Shown here piece after piece: positions 26,094-34,109 of a stretch of 57,080 nucleotides of DNA; the first letter of the stretch is position 1, and each line of letters opens with the position of its first letter. Source of the stretch: an uncultured Prevotellaceae bacterium (GTDB taxonomy: Bacteria; Bacteroidota; Bacteroidia; Bacteroidales; Bacteroidaceae); the NCBI GenBank assembly GCA_902761605.1, contig CACWLC010000020.1:1-57080 (forward strand), read 5' to 3'. The position numbers and the translations under genes are program-made. The notes beneath the pieces were generated by a model. It worked only from the letters and a program-made list of their open reading frames with translations, was not told the DNA's origin and searched no databases.

Positions 26094-26195
26094 CAGGCTA
26101 TCTTGACCTGAAATGTGAAAAATTAAGGAAATATGTATTAGTTACGATTTTTTTTCGTGCTTTTGCAGCAATAATGATCAAAGAATTTTAAGAAT

Positions 26196-26566
26196 ATGTA
26201 TAGGCGTCACGGTTTGATTTCTTCATTGTCAGCCATCTGTCTTGTGGTGATCATGGTAAGTTGTGGTAATAAAGGTCAGGTGTCATCATCTGGCAGCATC
26301 GACTCTCTGTCTGTGGATTCTGTTGCCACAGAGGTGACTGAAGAGGTTTGCTTAGACTCAATTAAGACCGATACGGTGTCGTTCTCAAAGGAGGATGGCA
26401 TCTACAAGTTTGGTCTTGTAGCCGACTATCCCGTGGCAGGTCCTGACAGCGTGGTGAAGAAGATTCGCGAGTTTATCAATGACTTCTTCGGGGGAGCATA
26501 CGAAGGTTCTTTGGCGGATGGCAATGGAATGATTGCCAAGAATGGAGAGATGTCAGATCCGTCGTA
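26196..26566 (+). pseudogene. 3'-truncated lipoprotein gene fused to a xylA tail
   Basis: 123 codons starting MYRRHGLISS with a lipoprotein signal (VVIMVSC, Cys at about residue 23), then a Ser/Asp-rich linker and a domain start (KFGLVADYPVAGPDSVVKKI, then FINDFFGG) reminiscent of DUF3298/RsiV-like lipoproteins. After NGMIAKNGEMS the DNA changes to xylose isomerase sequence and the frame stops. The C-terminal part of the domain is missing, so it is probably non-functional or a changed short lipoprotein. Confidence 0.65.
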
Positions 26567-26847
26567 ACTCAACCGACCTCGAGGATCTGTTCATCGCTCA
26601 CATCAGCGGTATGGATGCTATGGCCCGTGCCCTGATGAACGCTGCTGATATCCTGGAGAACTCAGAACTTCCCGCCATGAAGAAGGCTCGCTACGCCAGC
26701 TTCGACAGCGGTATCGGTAAGGACTTCGAAGATGGCAAGCTGACGCTTGAGCAGGTTTACGAGTATGGCAAGAAGGTTGAGGAGCCGAAGCAGACCTCTG
26801 GTAAGCAGGAGAAGTATGAGACCATCGTTGCCCTCCATTGCAAGTAA
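26555..26847 (+). pseudogene. xylA: Xylose isomerase, 3' fragment
   Basis: Reading the frame that ends at 26847 gives RRNSTDLEDLFIAHISGMDA and later SFDSGIGKDFEDGKLTLEQV and EPKQTSGKQEKYE, which is the C-terminal end of bacterial xylose isomerase (about 95 of about 440 residues). The upstream part of the gene is absent and replaced by a lipoprotein gene. The retained reading frame is undamaged, so the event is recent or is an assembly join. Confidence 0.85.
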
Positions 26848-26908
26848 TCTGTATCGTTTCAGACAATTTTTGTATTGTTTCAGATTTGGATTTATCGGAA
26901 TAATATCG

Positions 26909-26916
26909 TAATTTTG
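26909..26916 (+). promoter_or_regulatory. Promoter for the ferritin-like gene
   Basis: TAATTTTG at 26909-26916 with TTTG at 26885-26888, 20 bp apart, a close match to the Bacteroidetes TTTG/TAnnTTTG arrangement. Confidence 0.7.
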
Positions 26917-26972
26917 CAATCGAAATAGTAATCAAATAACAAAATCGTTTAACAACTAAAAATAAAAGCATT

Positions 26973-27428
26973 ATGGACAAGAAGAAATCAATCGAGTCAT
27001 TACAGCTTTTCGTAACTCATCTGGCAGAAGGTGCCATCGTTCACAAGCAGCAGGGTATGATCTTCAAGGCACAGGGCATCACAAAGCTCGGTGAGAAATA
27101 CATCGGCCACTTTGGTGAGGAGATGGGCTGGGTAGAGAAGTTCACAGAGCGTATTCTCGACCTCGGAGGTGACGTTAAATTCGAGGGTATGAAGAGCCGC
27201 GAGCTCATCGCCGATCCAGTTGAGTATGTTAAGGCCGACCTCGCTATTCAGGAGCCAGGCGTTGAGTTGCTGATGAAGTGCATGGAGGGTGTGAAGGACG
27301 ATCCAACCACCTACGACCTGCTGAAGGACTACCTGAAGGACGAGGAGGAAGACCTCTACTGGAGCCAGGGTGCAGTGGAGCTCATCGAGAAGATTGGCAC
27401 GCAGAACTGGCTGTTGCTGCAACTGTAA
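26973..27428 (+). CDS. Bacterioferritin/ferritin-like protein
   Basis: 151 aa, all helical. The segment GEKYIGHFGEEMGWVEKFTERIL parallels the bacterioferritin helix carrying ferroxidase ligands, and LKDEEEDLYWSQGAVELIEKIGTQNWLLLQL parallels the C-terminal EEEHIDWLE...IGLQNYL pattern. It probably stores or detoxifies iron in the cytoplasm. Some canonical ligands differ (for example no EYxH motif), so ferroxidase activity is not assured. It has its own promoter. Confidence 0.7.
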   Translation: MDKKKSIESLQLFVTHLAEGAIVHKQQGMIFKAQGITKLGEKYIGHFGEEMGWVEKFTERILDLGGDVKFEGMKSRELIADPVEYVKADLAIQEPGVELLMKCMEGVKDDPTTYDLLKDYLKDEEEDLYWSQGAVELIEKIGTQNWLLLQL

Positions 27429-27433
27429 AACTA

Positions 27434-28348
27434 ATGACACTCGTGTTTCATCCTTTGACGTTGATAGACCGCGAGGTAATGCAGGCAGTTACGCTACCCT
27501 TTGGGCGGCGTAATTGCAACTATAATTTTGCCAACCTTGTGGGATGGCAGTTTCTGTTCGGCACCGAGGTGTGCGTGCTTGAAAATGCCGTGGTGCTGCG
27601 CTATACCTTCGATGGCCAGCGAGCGTATATGGTTTGTACGTCAAAAGCATTGTCGCAGGAACTTATTGAGGCGTTATTTGATGATAGCAATGGAGATTTG
27701 ACGTTGATTGGGCTTGAAGACTCGCAAGTTGCACAATTGTCAATGGTCAATGGTCAATGGTCAATCTCAGTTGAGCCACTTCGCGACCAATACGATTACA
27801 TCTATCGTCGTACTGATCTCGCAACGCTTCATGGCAGACATCTGGATGCCAAGCGCAATCACATCCATCGTTTCCGTGCGGAGCATCCCGATTTTGAATA
27901 TCGTCCGCTTACGCCAGAATTCTTTGACGAATGTCGTCGGCTGACGGAAATATGGCAGGAAGAGAAGAACCAAAACGATAACGAAAACGAGAACAGGAAT
28001 GAGACTATCAATGCCGAGCATCGCGTGATGGAGACCATATTCTCGAATTGGGACACTCTCGGCATGATAGGCGGAAGCATCTTCGTGGATGGTCGTATCG
28101 TGGCTTTCACATACGGAGCCGCTGTCACCACCGACACCTTTGACGTTTGTGTAGAGAAAGCCGACCGTCATGTGGAGGGTGCCTTTGCCATCATCAACCA
28201 GCAGTTTGCCGAGCATCTGCCTGAGCAATATATCTATCTGAACCGCGAAGAAGATATGGGAATCCCAGGTCTTCGCCAAGCGAAATTGTCGTATCGCCCT
28301 GAAATACTATTGACCTACAATGTCGTACATATTACAAAGAATGACTGA
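27434..28348 (+). CDS. DUF2156-domain protein with repeat insertion
   Basis: 304 aa from the ATG at 27434. The frame is open further upstream inside the ferritin-like gene, but similarity starts at MTLVFHPLTLIDREVMQAV. It resembles Bacteroidetes DUF2156 proteins (GNAT-fold, related to the transferase domain of MprF phosphatidylglycerol lysyltransferase): FANLVGWQFLFGTEV, HLDAKRNHIHRF and the late LNREEDMGIPGLRQAKLSYRP. The role is not established. An in-frame array at 27733-27767 encodes the insert QLSMVNGQWSIS. The next gene starts within its last 29 bp. Confidence 0.8.
   Translation: MTLVFHPLTLIDREVMQAVTLPFGRRNCNYNFANLVGWQFLFGTEVCVLENAVVLRYTFDGQRAYMVCTSKALSQELIEALFDDSNGDLTLIGLEDSQVAQLSMVNGQWSISVEPLRDQYDYIYRRTDLATLHGRHLDAKRNHIHRFRAEHPDFEYRPLTPEFFDECRRLTEIWQEEKNQNDNENENRNETINAEHRVMETIFSNWDTLGMIGGSIFVDGRIVAFTYGAAVTTDTFDVCVEKADRHVEGAFAIINQQFAEHLPEQYIYLNREEDMGIPGLRQAKLSYRPEILLTYNVVHITKND
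27733..27767. repeat. Heptanucleotide array, TCAATGG type, inside the DUF2156 gene
   Basis: TCAATGG three times at 27740-27760, then TCAATCT, preceded by a partial ACAATTG unit. It is translated in frame. Confidence 0.75.
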
Positions 28349-28802
28349 AGATGATGCGCCGTTGACAATTGACTGGATGGTGCGACAATACGGTTTTGAC
28401 CGCGCTGAGGTGGAGTCGTGGGTGCAAGACCTGCATTTCAACTGGCCGTTGAGTGTCAAGGCTTTAGATGAAAACGGTCATGTCATAGGGCTGCTCAATA
28501 TGAGTGACTATCGAATTGAGGAGGAGACGCCGCAGATCCTAACAGACAAGCCGGAGCTGATAAAAGATCTCAATGCCCAGCGTTATATTGCTGTCTTTTC
28601 ATTCATTGTTGCTGAAAAATATCGTGGTACCCGATTGAACTACGACATGCTGATATCAATCATGCCCGAGTTGAAAACCAAATTCGATTTCATCTTCATT
28701 CCTGTTATGCATCACCTCAAAACCCATCAATACTGGCAACGTTGGGGTGCGAAGGAGTTTTACCGCGATGAGGATTGTGTGGATTACAAATTGGATATTT
28801 AG
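28320..28802 (+). CDS. GNAT-like acetyltransferase-fold protein
   Basis: 160 aa. It has an N-terminal MTEDDAPLTIDWMVRQYGFD segment, central strands (SVKALDENGHVIGLLNMSDY), the likely acyl-CoA binding segment (IAVFSFIVAEKYRGTRLNYDMLISI) and a C-terminal HHLKTHQYWQRWGAKEFYRDED. The pattern fits GNAT proteins, though the QxxGxG/A loop is degenerate. It overlaps the DUF2156 gene, which also has a GNAT fold, so the two are probably made together. Confidence 0.6.
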   Translation: MSYILQRMTEDDAPLTIDWMVRQYGFDRAEVESWVQDLHFNWPLSVKALDENGHVIGLLNMSDYRIEEETPQILTDKPELIKDLNAQRYIAVFSFIVAEKYRGTRLNYDMLISIMPELKTKFDFIFIPVMHHLKTHQYWQRWGAKEFYRDEDCVDYKLDI

Positions 28803-28833
28803 TTTCTTAGCTTCAAAAAAAATAGCATAAAAC

Positions 28834-29610
28834 ATGAGCATTATTATAGGTCTTTTGATTCCTTTGCTTGGCACCATGCTCGGCTCTGCCTTCGTGTTTT
28901 TCATGAAAAAAGATATGTCGCCAAGGCTGCAGAAGTCGCTGCTTGGCTTTGCATCAGGTGTGATGGTGGCAGCATCGGTGTGGTCGCTGTTGATTCCCGC
29001 GATGGAGATGGAAGAGTCGAAGGGAGCGTGGTCGGTGCTGCCTGCTGCCGTCGGTTTCCTGTTGGGTATGGGCTTCCTGCTGATGATTGACGAGCTGACC
29101 CCACACCTCCATATAGGAACCGACAAACCAGAGGGCCCTCGTTCAAAACTCTCTCGAACTGCTATGCTGGCATTAGCCGTCACCATCCACAATCTGCCTG
29201 AAGGAATGGCTGTGGGCGTGGTATTTGCAGGAGCTGAGAACGGTGCAGCAGGACTATCGCTGGCCAGTGCTCTGGCTGTCAGCATAGGTATCGCCATCCA
29301 GAACGTGCCTGAGGGCGCCATCATTTCCATGCCCATGCGGGCAGCAGGCAATTCCAAGTGGAAGTCATTCGTCATCGGCTCATTGAGCGGTGCCGTCGAA
29401 CCCCTCGGCGGTTTGGCAGTAGTGTTGCTGGCCTCGTTCATGACCCCCGTTCTGCCCTATATGCTGGCCTTTGCAGCTGGTGCGATGTTCTATGTTGTTG
29501 TCGAGGAACTTATTCCGGAAGCCAACGAGGGCGAACACTCCAATCTCAGCACCATCGGTTTTGCTATCGGCTTCGTCCTCATGATGGTGCTCGATGTGGT
29601 GCTTGGTTAG
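28834..29610 (+). CDS. ZIP-family metal transporter
   Basis: 258 aa with about eight membrane helices. The metal-site helices are present: TIHNLPEGMAVGVVFAGAEN in helix IV and IAIQNVPEGAIISMPM in helix V, and VVEELIPEANEGEHSN near the end. The family imports zinc or other divalent metals. The start is 31 bp after the GNAT gene on the same strand. Confidence 0.92.
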   Translation: MSIIIGLLIPLLGTMLGSAFVFFMKKDMSPRLQKSLLGFASGVMVAASVWSLLIPAMEMEESKGAWSVLPAAVGFLLGMGFLLMIDELTPHLHIGTDKPEGPRSKLSRTAMLALAVTIHNLPEGMAVGVVFAGAENGAAGLSLASALAVSIGIAIQNVPEGAIISMPMRAAGNSKWKSFVIGSLSGAVEPLGGLAVVLLASFMTPVLPYMLAFAAGAMFYVVVEELIPEANEGEHSNLSTIGFAIGFVLMMVLDVVLG

Positions 29611-29638
29611 TTCTCTCCTTAATAATCACAAAAGATTC

Positions 29639-30518
29639 CTATCCCAGGAGTTCCTTCAGTTTATTGACATTGCTGCGCGATACGGGAATGGCATCGTGAC
29701 TATGACGCATCACGAGCTGCATAGCACGGGAATTGGAGGAAATTTGCTCCACCTGAGCGAGATTGACCATAAAAGCACGATGACAACGTACTATCATAGG
29801 ATAAGCCTCAAGTGCATCTTCCATCTGTTTCATCGTGGCACGGAGCATATTGGCATGCGCTTCATTTCCTTGTAGTTTGCAAACCTTTACATAGTTACCA
29901 ACTGCTTCTATATATAACAGGTCGGAAATATCAAGGGTGACATGCTCATTGGTGGTTCCCTCAAGTGTTATCTGTGAATCCTGATCAGTATCCCCTATCG
30001 GAAGATCATCTTCAGTTTGTCGGGGAGCACCTGTGTTTAAAGTCTGGAATTTCTTCAACTGTTCGTTCATCTGCCTGGTTTCCTCCAGTTCTGCTGCCAG
30101 ATAACGGCTACGGAACTTGAAGCGCCAGTAGAGACCGATAGCAAAGGAGAGGAAGGCGATAATCACCAATGTCTCCAGATAATTACTTAAAGACAGTTTG
30201 TTGCCCTCTACCAGACTGCTCATCGCAAAATGACGATAAATACAGATAAGCAGTGTTGATACATTGGAATCGGAGATTACGGCTGATGATATAGCTGATG
30301 CCACGATCGTATGAGCGGGGCATGCGGACAATGTATCGCAAGATTACTTCCGTAAGGAAACAACTGAACATGCCTAATGCAAATATCGCCAGCAAATGGA
30401 TGTATGCCTGCCATTGCCACACTCCAAGTCCGAATGGCTTGAAGATGGCTATCGCCAGCACCATAAAGGCGCAGCTGACGAAGCGGATGCTAATAGTTTC
30501 TTTATGACCTTTGTTCAT
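29639..30518 (-). pseudogene. Membrane-anchored LytTR-domain regulator, frameshifted
   Basis: Two overlapping frames make up one gene. The first (start 30518) gives MNKGHKETISIRFVSCAFMV with two membrane segments and RYIVRMPRSYDRGISYIISR. The second carries YRHFAMSSLVEGNKLSLSNY, another membrane segment, a coiled linker and a LytTR DNA-binding domain (LDISDLLYIEAVGNYVKVCK, IVRCHRAFMVNLAQVEQISS). The frames would join if one base were added near 30251-30262, giving NLRFQCINTLLICIYRHF. It may be a sequencing error or a real frameshift. Intact relatives are short membrane proteins with a C-terminal LytTR domain. Confidence 0.75.
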
Positions 30519-30526
30519 ACAGCCGG

Positions 30527-30534
30527 CAAAATTA
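30527..30534 (-). promoter_or_regulatory. Promoter -7 box for the LytTR gene
   Basis: Minus strand reads TAATTTTG, very close to the start codon. The heptamer array at 30541-30575 covers where the -33 element should be. Confidence 0.5.
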
Positions 30535-30540
30535 CAAAAT

Positions 30541-30575
30541 AATTATCAATTATCAATTGTCAATTATCAATTATT
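30541..30575. repeat. Heptanucleotide array, AATTATC type, at the LytTR promoter
   Basis: Five exact 7 bp steps: AATTATC, AATTATC, AATTGTC, AATTATC, AATTATT. Confidence 0.75.
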
Positions 30576-30679
30576 TTTGCCGCTCGTCACTTTATGCTCA
30601 TTTCATCCCACATTTTTGCCCGTTTGTCACATACACACGCAGAATATCCCAGAAATTTGGAGGGATCTTTTATACCTTA

Positions 30680-30687
30680 TACCTTTG
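30680..30687 (+). promoter_or_regulatory. Promoter -7 box for the 50-residue frame
   Basis: TACCTTTG, 35 bp upstream of the ATG at 30723. Confidence 0.5.
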
Positions 30688-30722
30688 CACCCAGAAACGT
30701 TGAACATTAAAAAAGTAAAGTT

Positions 30723-30875
30723 ATGAAACCAAGAACGATTATTGGAATAGTTTTCATTGTAGCCAGTTTTATTGGCGGTGTTGGCAACCATGCTTCAAGA
30801 ATCGTAGACAAGGATGCACAAACCCTACACATCATTGCCGACAATTTTTTTTGTGGTGTAGATATAAAGAATTAA
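30723..30875 (+). CDS. Small hydrophobic protein or 5' gene remnant
   Basis: 50 codons starting MKPRTIIGIVFIVASFIGGV, one predicted membrane helix, then a short soluble tail ending CGVDIKN. It has a good promoter box upstream and the promoter of the next gene right behind it. I do not recognise the product. It may be a real small membrane protein or the start of a larger gene cut by deletion. Confidence 0.35.
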   Translation: MKPRTIIGIVFIVASFIGGVGNHASRIVDKDAQTLHIIADNFFCGVDIKN

Positions 30876-30883
30876 TTTTTTTG

Positions 30884-30891
30884 TATCTTTG
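30884..30891 (+). promoter_or_regulatory. Promoter -7 box for the DUF418 gene
   Basis: TATCTTTG, 20 bp upstream of the ATG at 30912. Confidence 0.6.
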
Positions 30892-30911
30892 CACGGTCAA
30901 ACTGAACAAAT

Positions 30912-32039
30912 ATGTACAAGACCCGTAATCTCCCCAATACACGCATTGACGTGGCCGACGCCCTGCGAGGAATCGCTGTGGCAGGAATCATCCTGTATCA
31001 CTCCGTTGAGCATTTCGATATCTTCACACAGAAGACCATCCTCCATACACTACCCTGCGACCAAATGGTGGCCGATGTACTGGCCTGGCTGTTTTCTGGC
31101 AAGATGTATGGTGTATTTGCCATGCTCTTCGGGCTGAGTTTCTTCATCATGAACGACAACCAGCAACAAAAGGGGAAGAACTTCTCCGGGCGCTTTGCCT
31201 GGCGCATGTGTCTGCTCTTCGTGTTTGGTATCATCAACGTGGCGTTCTACGACGGCGACATCCTCATGCTTTATGCCTGTTATGGTCTGCTGCTCATTCC
31301 CATCAGCTATCTGCCGTCAAAGGCGGTCTGGTGTATCATCGGTCTGCTGGCCATCCAACCCGTAGAGTTGTATTGCTTGCTGACAGGCACGACTATCGAT
31401 CATTCCAGATTGTGGGATATGTATGGCCAAGTGATAGCTATGCATGAGGATGGTACATTTTGGGAGAATGCGCTCATCAATCTGCGTTACGGCTTTGAAC
31501 TAAACTTGCGTTTCAATGTCTTTAGTGGTCGTCTGACGCAACTGCTCTGCCTCTTTATCCTCGGCATGCAGTTAGGGCGACAGCGAATGTTTTACAATGA
31601 GGGAAAGAATCTGCAGATCTGGCATAAGATTCTCATTATATCTGCTGCTGTTGTAATCGCCCTGAGCTTCGTGGACTTTGGCGAACTGGAAGGCTGGCTC
31701 AAACCTATCTACAACCTTATCATTCTCCTGATGATCGTCTCGGCTGTGGTCTCAGCATGGTATGCCTTCGAGGGTGTACGCCGTGTGCTCCATCATCTGT
31801 GCATCTTTGGACGTATGAGTCTCACCAACTATCTGTTGCAGTCCATCATCGGCTGCTCCATTTTCTGTGGCTATGGTCTCGCCTGCTATTACAAGCTGGG
31901 CATCACCTATGCCGTGATGGTAGGCATAGGCATGGTTATTGCCCAATATTGCTTCGCCCGCTTCTGGTTCAGCAGTCACCAGCGTGGACCGTTAGAGGGT
32001 TTATGGCGAAGACTCACTTGGATAGGATCAGATAATTGA
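30912..32039 (+). CDS. DUF418-family membrane protein
   Basis: 375 aa with about ten membrane helices. The start RIDVADALRGIAVAGIILYH and the later segments FGRMSLTNYLLQSIIGC and FSSHQRGPLEGLWRRLTW are typical of DUF418 proteins, distantly like membrane acyltransferases. The function is not established. It is followed at once by a broken M28 peptidase gene. Confidence 0.85.
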   Translation: MYKTRNLPNTRIDVADALRGIAVAGIILYHSVEHFDIFTQKTILHTLPCDQMVADVLAWLFSGKMYGVFAMLFGLSFFIMNDNQQQKGKNFSGRFAWRMCLLFVFGIINVAFYDGDILMLYACYGLLLIPISYLPSKAVWCIIGLLAIQPVELYCLLTGTTIDHSRLWDMYGQVIAMHEDGTFWENALINLRYGFELNLRFNVFSGRLTQLLCLFILGMQLGRQRMFYNEGKNLQIWHKILIISAAVVIALSFVDFGELEGWLKPIYNLIILLMIVSAVVSAWYAFEGVRRVLHHLCIFGRMSLTNYLLQSIIGCSIFCGYGLACYYKLGITYAVMVGIGMVIAQYCFARFWFSSHQRGPLEGLWRRLTWIGSDN

Positions 32040-32054
32040 ATGATAGGAGGAAAT

Positions 32055-32500
32055 ATGAAAAGAACAGTATCATATTTGTTATTCGCACTATCGCTGGCCA
32101 GTTCAGCAATGCAGCTACATGCACAGGATTTGGCACACTACAAACGTGTAGTTAAGGCTCTGAGTTCCGCCAAGTATCAAGGGCGCGGCTATGCCAAAGG
32201 TGGTGCCAACAAAGCGGGAAAATTCTTGCAGAAAGAATACCTGAAGGCAGGGGTGGATGAAGTAACTGTGCAACCTTTCATCATCGACATCAACACCTTC
32301 TGCGGAATCGTGGAGAACTGGCTGCAAACAGCGATCATTATCCCTTTGCAAAGCGCCACGTGCCCTGTATCTTTTTGGAAAACGAGGAGGGTGATGCCTT
32401 CAAATATTACCATACAATCTACGACGACTGGCAACACGCCATCTTCGACAGTTACGAGCCCGTTTTCCGTCTGGTAACTGATTTCATAGAAAGGTATTGA
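32055..32500 (+). pseudogene. M28-family peptidase with internal deletion
   Basis: The N-terminal part has a signal peptide (LLFALSLASSAMQLHA) and the M28 start YKRVVKALSSAKYQGRGYAK, up to IIDINTFCG near 32305. The C-terminal part appears in another frame from about 32330 to 32500: SDHYPFAKRHVPCIFLENE, then DAFKYYHTIYDDWQHAIFDS. The Asp-His of SDHYPF belongs to the zinc site. The middle, with most other zinc ligands, is missing, and the two parts are out of frame. The product would be inactive. Confidence 0.8.
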
Positions 32501-32510
32501 ATAAGAAGCG

Positions 32511-33086
32511 ATGAACATACTAATCATAAACGGAAGCCCGCGAAAGAAGGGTTTGATTTCGCAGATGCTCGACATCATGCGAGAAGAAGCAGAGAATAGA
32601 GGCGACAAGGTGCAGACAGTCTATACCAACGATCTGAGTATCAAACCCTGCATTGGTTGTATGGCCTGTCGCACAAAGTTGAAGTGTTCGATGGCAGAGG
32701 ATGACTCTCAGCGGGTATTGAAAATGATACAGAATGCCGATGCGATTATCATGGGTGCGCCCTGCTATTGGGGTAACATCCCAGGGCAAATGAAGTTGCT
32801 GTTCGACCGTATCGTCTATGGTATGATGCGCGACACCCCTCGTTTCCCGGAGCCATTGATGAAGGGCAAGAAGTGTATCCTTCTCAGTACCTGCACCACC
32901 CCTTGGCCTTGGAATATCTGGTTCAAACAATCACGTGGTGCCATCCATGCTATGCGTGAAATCTGTCGCTATTCCGGCTTCAAGATTGTCGCCACCATCG
33001 AACGTGGCGGTACAGCTATGCATCCACAACTATCCGAGAAAGACATACAGAAATGCCACAAGGCCGTAAGGAAGATATTTGAATAA
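32511..33086 (+). CDS. Flavodoxin-like NAD(P)H-dependent oxidoreductase
   Basis: 191 aa. The N-terminal flavodoxin fold has the phosphate-binding loop LIINGSPRKKG, and the middle has ADAIIMGAPCYWGNIPGQMK, as in FMN reductases of the NADPH-dependent/iron-sulfur flavoprotein type. A CIGCMACRTKLKC cysteine cluster (about residues 48-60) is characteristic of this subgroup and may hold a redox disulfide or metal. The physiological partner is unknown. Confidence 0.85.
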   Translation: MNILIINGSPRKKGLISQMLDIMREEAENRGDKVQTVYTNDLSIKPCIGCMACRTKLKCSMAEDDSQRVLKMIQNADAIIMGAPCYWGNIPGQMKLLFDRIVYGMMRDTPRFPEPLMKGKKCILLSTCTTPWPWNIWFKQSRGAIHAMREICRYSGFKIVATIERGGTAMHPQLSEKDIQKCHKAVRKIFE

Positions 33087-33183
33087 TTTTCTGTTTCAGC
33101 GTCACCTTTTGTCCTTCTGACTTGTTATATAAGTGACCAAGATCGAAAGAAACAGAAGTATAACAATAAAAAATGAAAAGAAA

Positions 33184-33636
33184 ATGGAACATTTAGTTGC
33201 AATTTTAGTACCTATTGCTTGTGGATGCATTCTCCCAATCTTTGCAATATGGATGGGAATTCGTAAGGAAATGAACGAGACCAACACTCGTACACAGATT
33301 GCACTGGCCGCTATCGAGAAGAATCCAGACTTGGATATCGAAGAATTGATGAAGAAGATTTCGCCCAAGAAGAAACTGCTGAAGGAGAAGCTGCTCAGCA
33401 AACTGCAAACAGGAAACATTACTACCTTCCTCGGTATTGGTTTCTTGATATGTGCCATCTATGTTGACTTTGTGGGTGGAATGGACTCAAATGATCTTAG
33501 AATGCTTTATCTGGCTGGTGCTATCCTGTTAGGTGTAGGTATTGCCTTCCTTATTAACTACTCCAAAGGAAAGAAGATGCTGGCCAAGGAGATGGAGGCA
33601 GAAGAAAAGAAACTGATAGCTGAAGCAAACTCGTGA
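33184..33636 (+). CDS. DUF6249-like membrane protein upstream of a sigma factor
   Basis: 150 aa from the ATG at 33184 (the frame is open back to 33133). One N-terminal helix (ILVPIACGCILPIFAIWMGI), a charged middle (KNPDLDIEELMKKI) and two C-terminal helices with a lysine/glutamate-rich end. The layout matches Bacteroidetes DUF6249 proteins found beside ECF sigma genes. The stop codon overlaps the GTG start of the sigma gene. The role is unknown, possibly membrane signalling. Confidence 0.65.
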   Translation: MEHLVAILVPIACGCILPIFAIWMGIRKEMNETNTRTQIALAAIEKNPDLDIEELMKKISPKKKLLKEKLLSKLQTGNITTFLGIGFLICAIYVDFVGGMDSNDLRMLYLAGAILLGVGIAFLINYSKGKKMLAKEMEAEEKKLIAEANS

Positions 33637-34109
33637 CACGAGACGTATTTATCACCCATGTTGAGCGTGAGCAGGAGGCACTCAGAGGCTTCTTGCTCGC
33701 CCTCTGCTGTGGCAAGAAAGACGATGCCGACGACTTGGCGCAGGATGCGCTCGTGAAGGCCTATCTCTCCAGCGCAGGTTATCAGGACAAGGGGAAGTTC
33801 CGTTCGTGGCTCTTCAAGATTGCCTACAACACGTTCCTCAACCACAAGGCGAGCCTGCGCTGCACGGAGAGCATCGACGAAGCACGAGCACTCGCCAGTA
33901 GTGCCCATGCAGACTCTGAGTTTGAACACCAAGACCTCTACCTGGCCCTGCGCACCCTGCCTCCCAAGGAACGCTCATCTATCACGCTGTTCTATCTCAA
34001 CGGCTATAATATCAAGGAGATAGCCGCCATTACTGATACCTCAGAAGATGCCGTCAAAAAGCAGCTCTCACGAGGACGGGACAAACTAAAAGAGAAACTG
34101 AAGTTATGA
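33633..34109 (+). CDS. ECF-family RNA polymerase sigma factor
   Basis: 158 aa starting at GTG 33633. Region 2 contains DADDLAQDALVKAYLSSAGY and FRSWLFKIAYNTFLNH. Region 4 contains RTLPPKERSSITLFYLNGYN and KEIAAITDTSEDAVKKQLSR. It is translationally coupled on both sides (4 bp overlaps), so the three genes form one small regulatory operon. Its target promoters are not known. Confidence 0.9.
   Translation: MTRDVFITHVEREQEALRGFLLALCCGKKDDADDLAQDALVKAYLSSAGYQDKGKFRSWLFKIAYNTFLNHKASLRCTESIDEARALASSAHADSEFEHQDLYLALRTLPPKERSSITLFYLNGYNIKEIAAITDTSEDAVKKQLSRGRDKLKEKLKL

Noticed and set aside
33133-33183. Earlier start for the DUF6249-like protein
   Set aside because: The extra 17 residues are basic and low-complexity, and the ATG at 33184 places the hydrophobic helix at the usual position.
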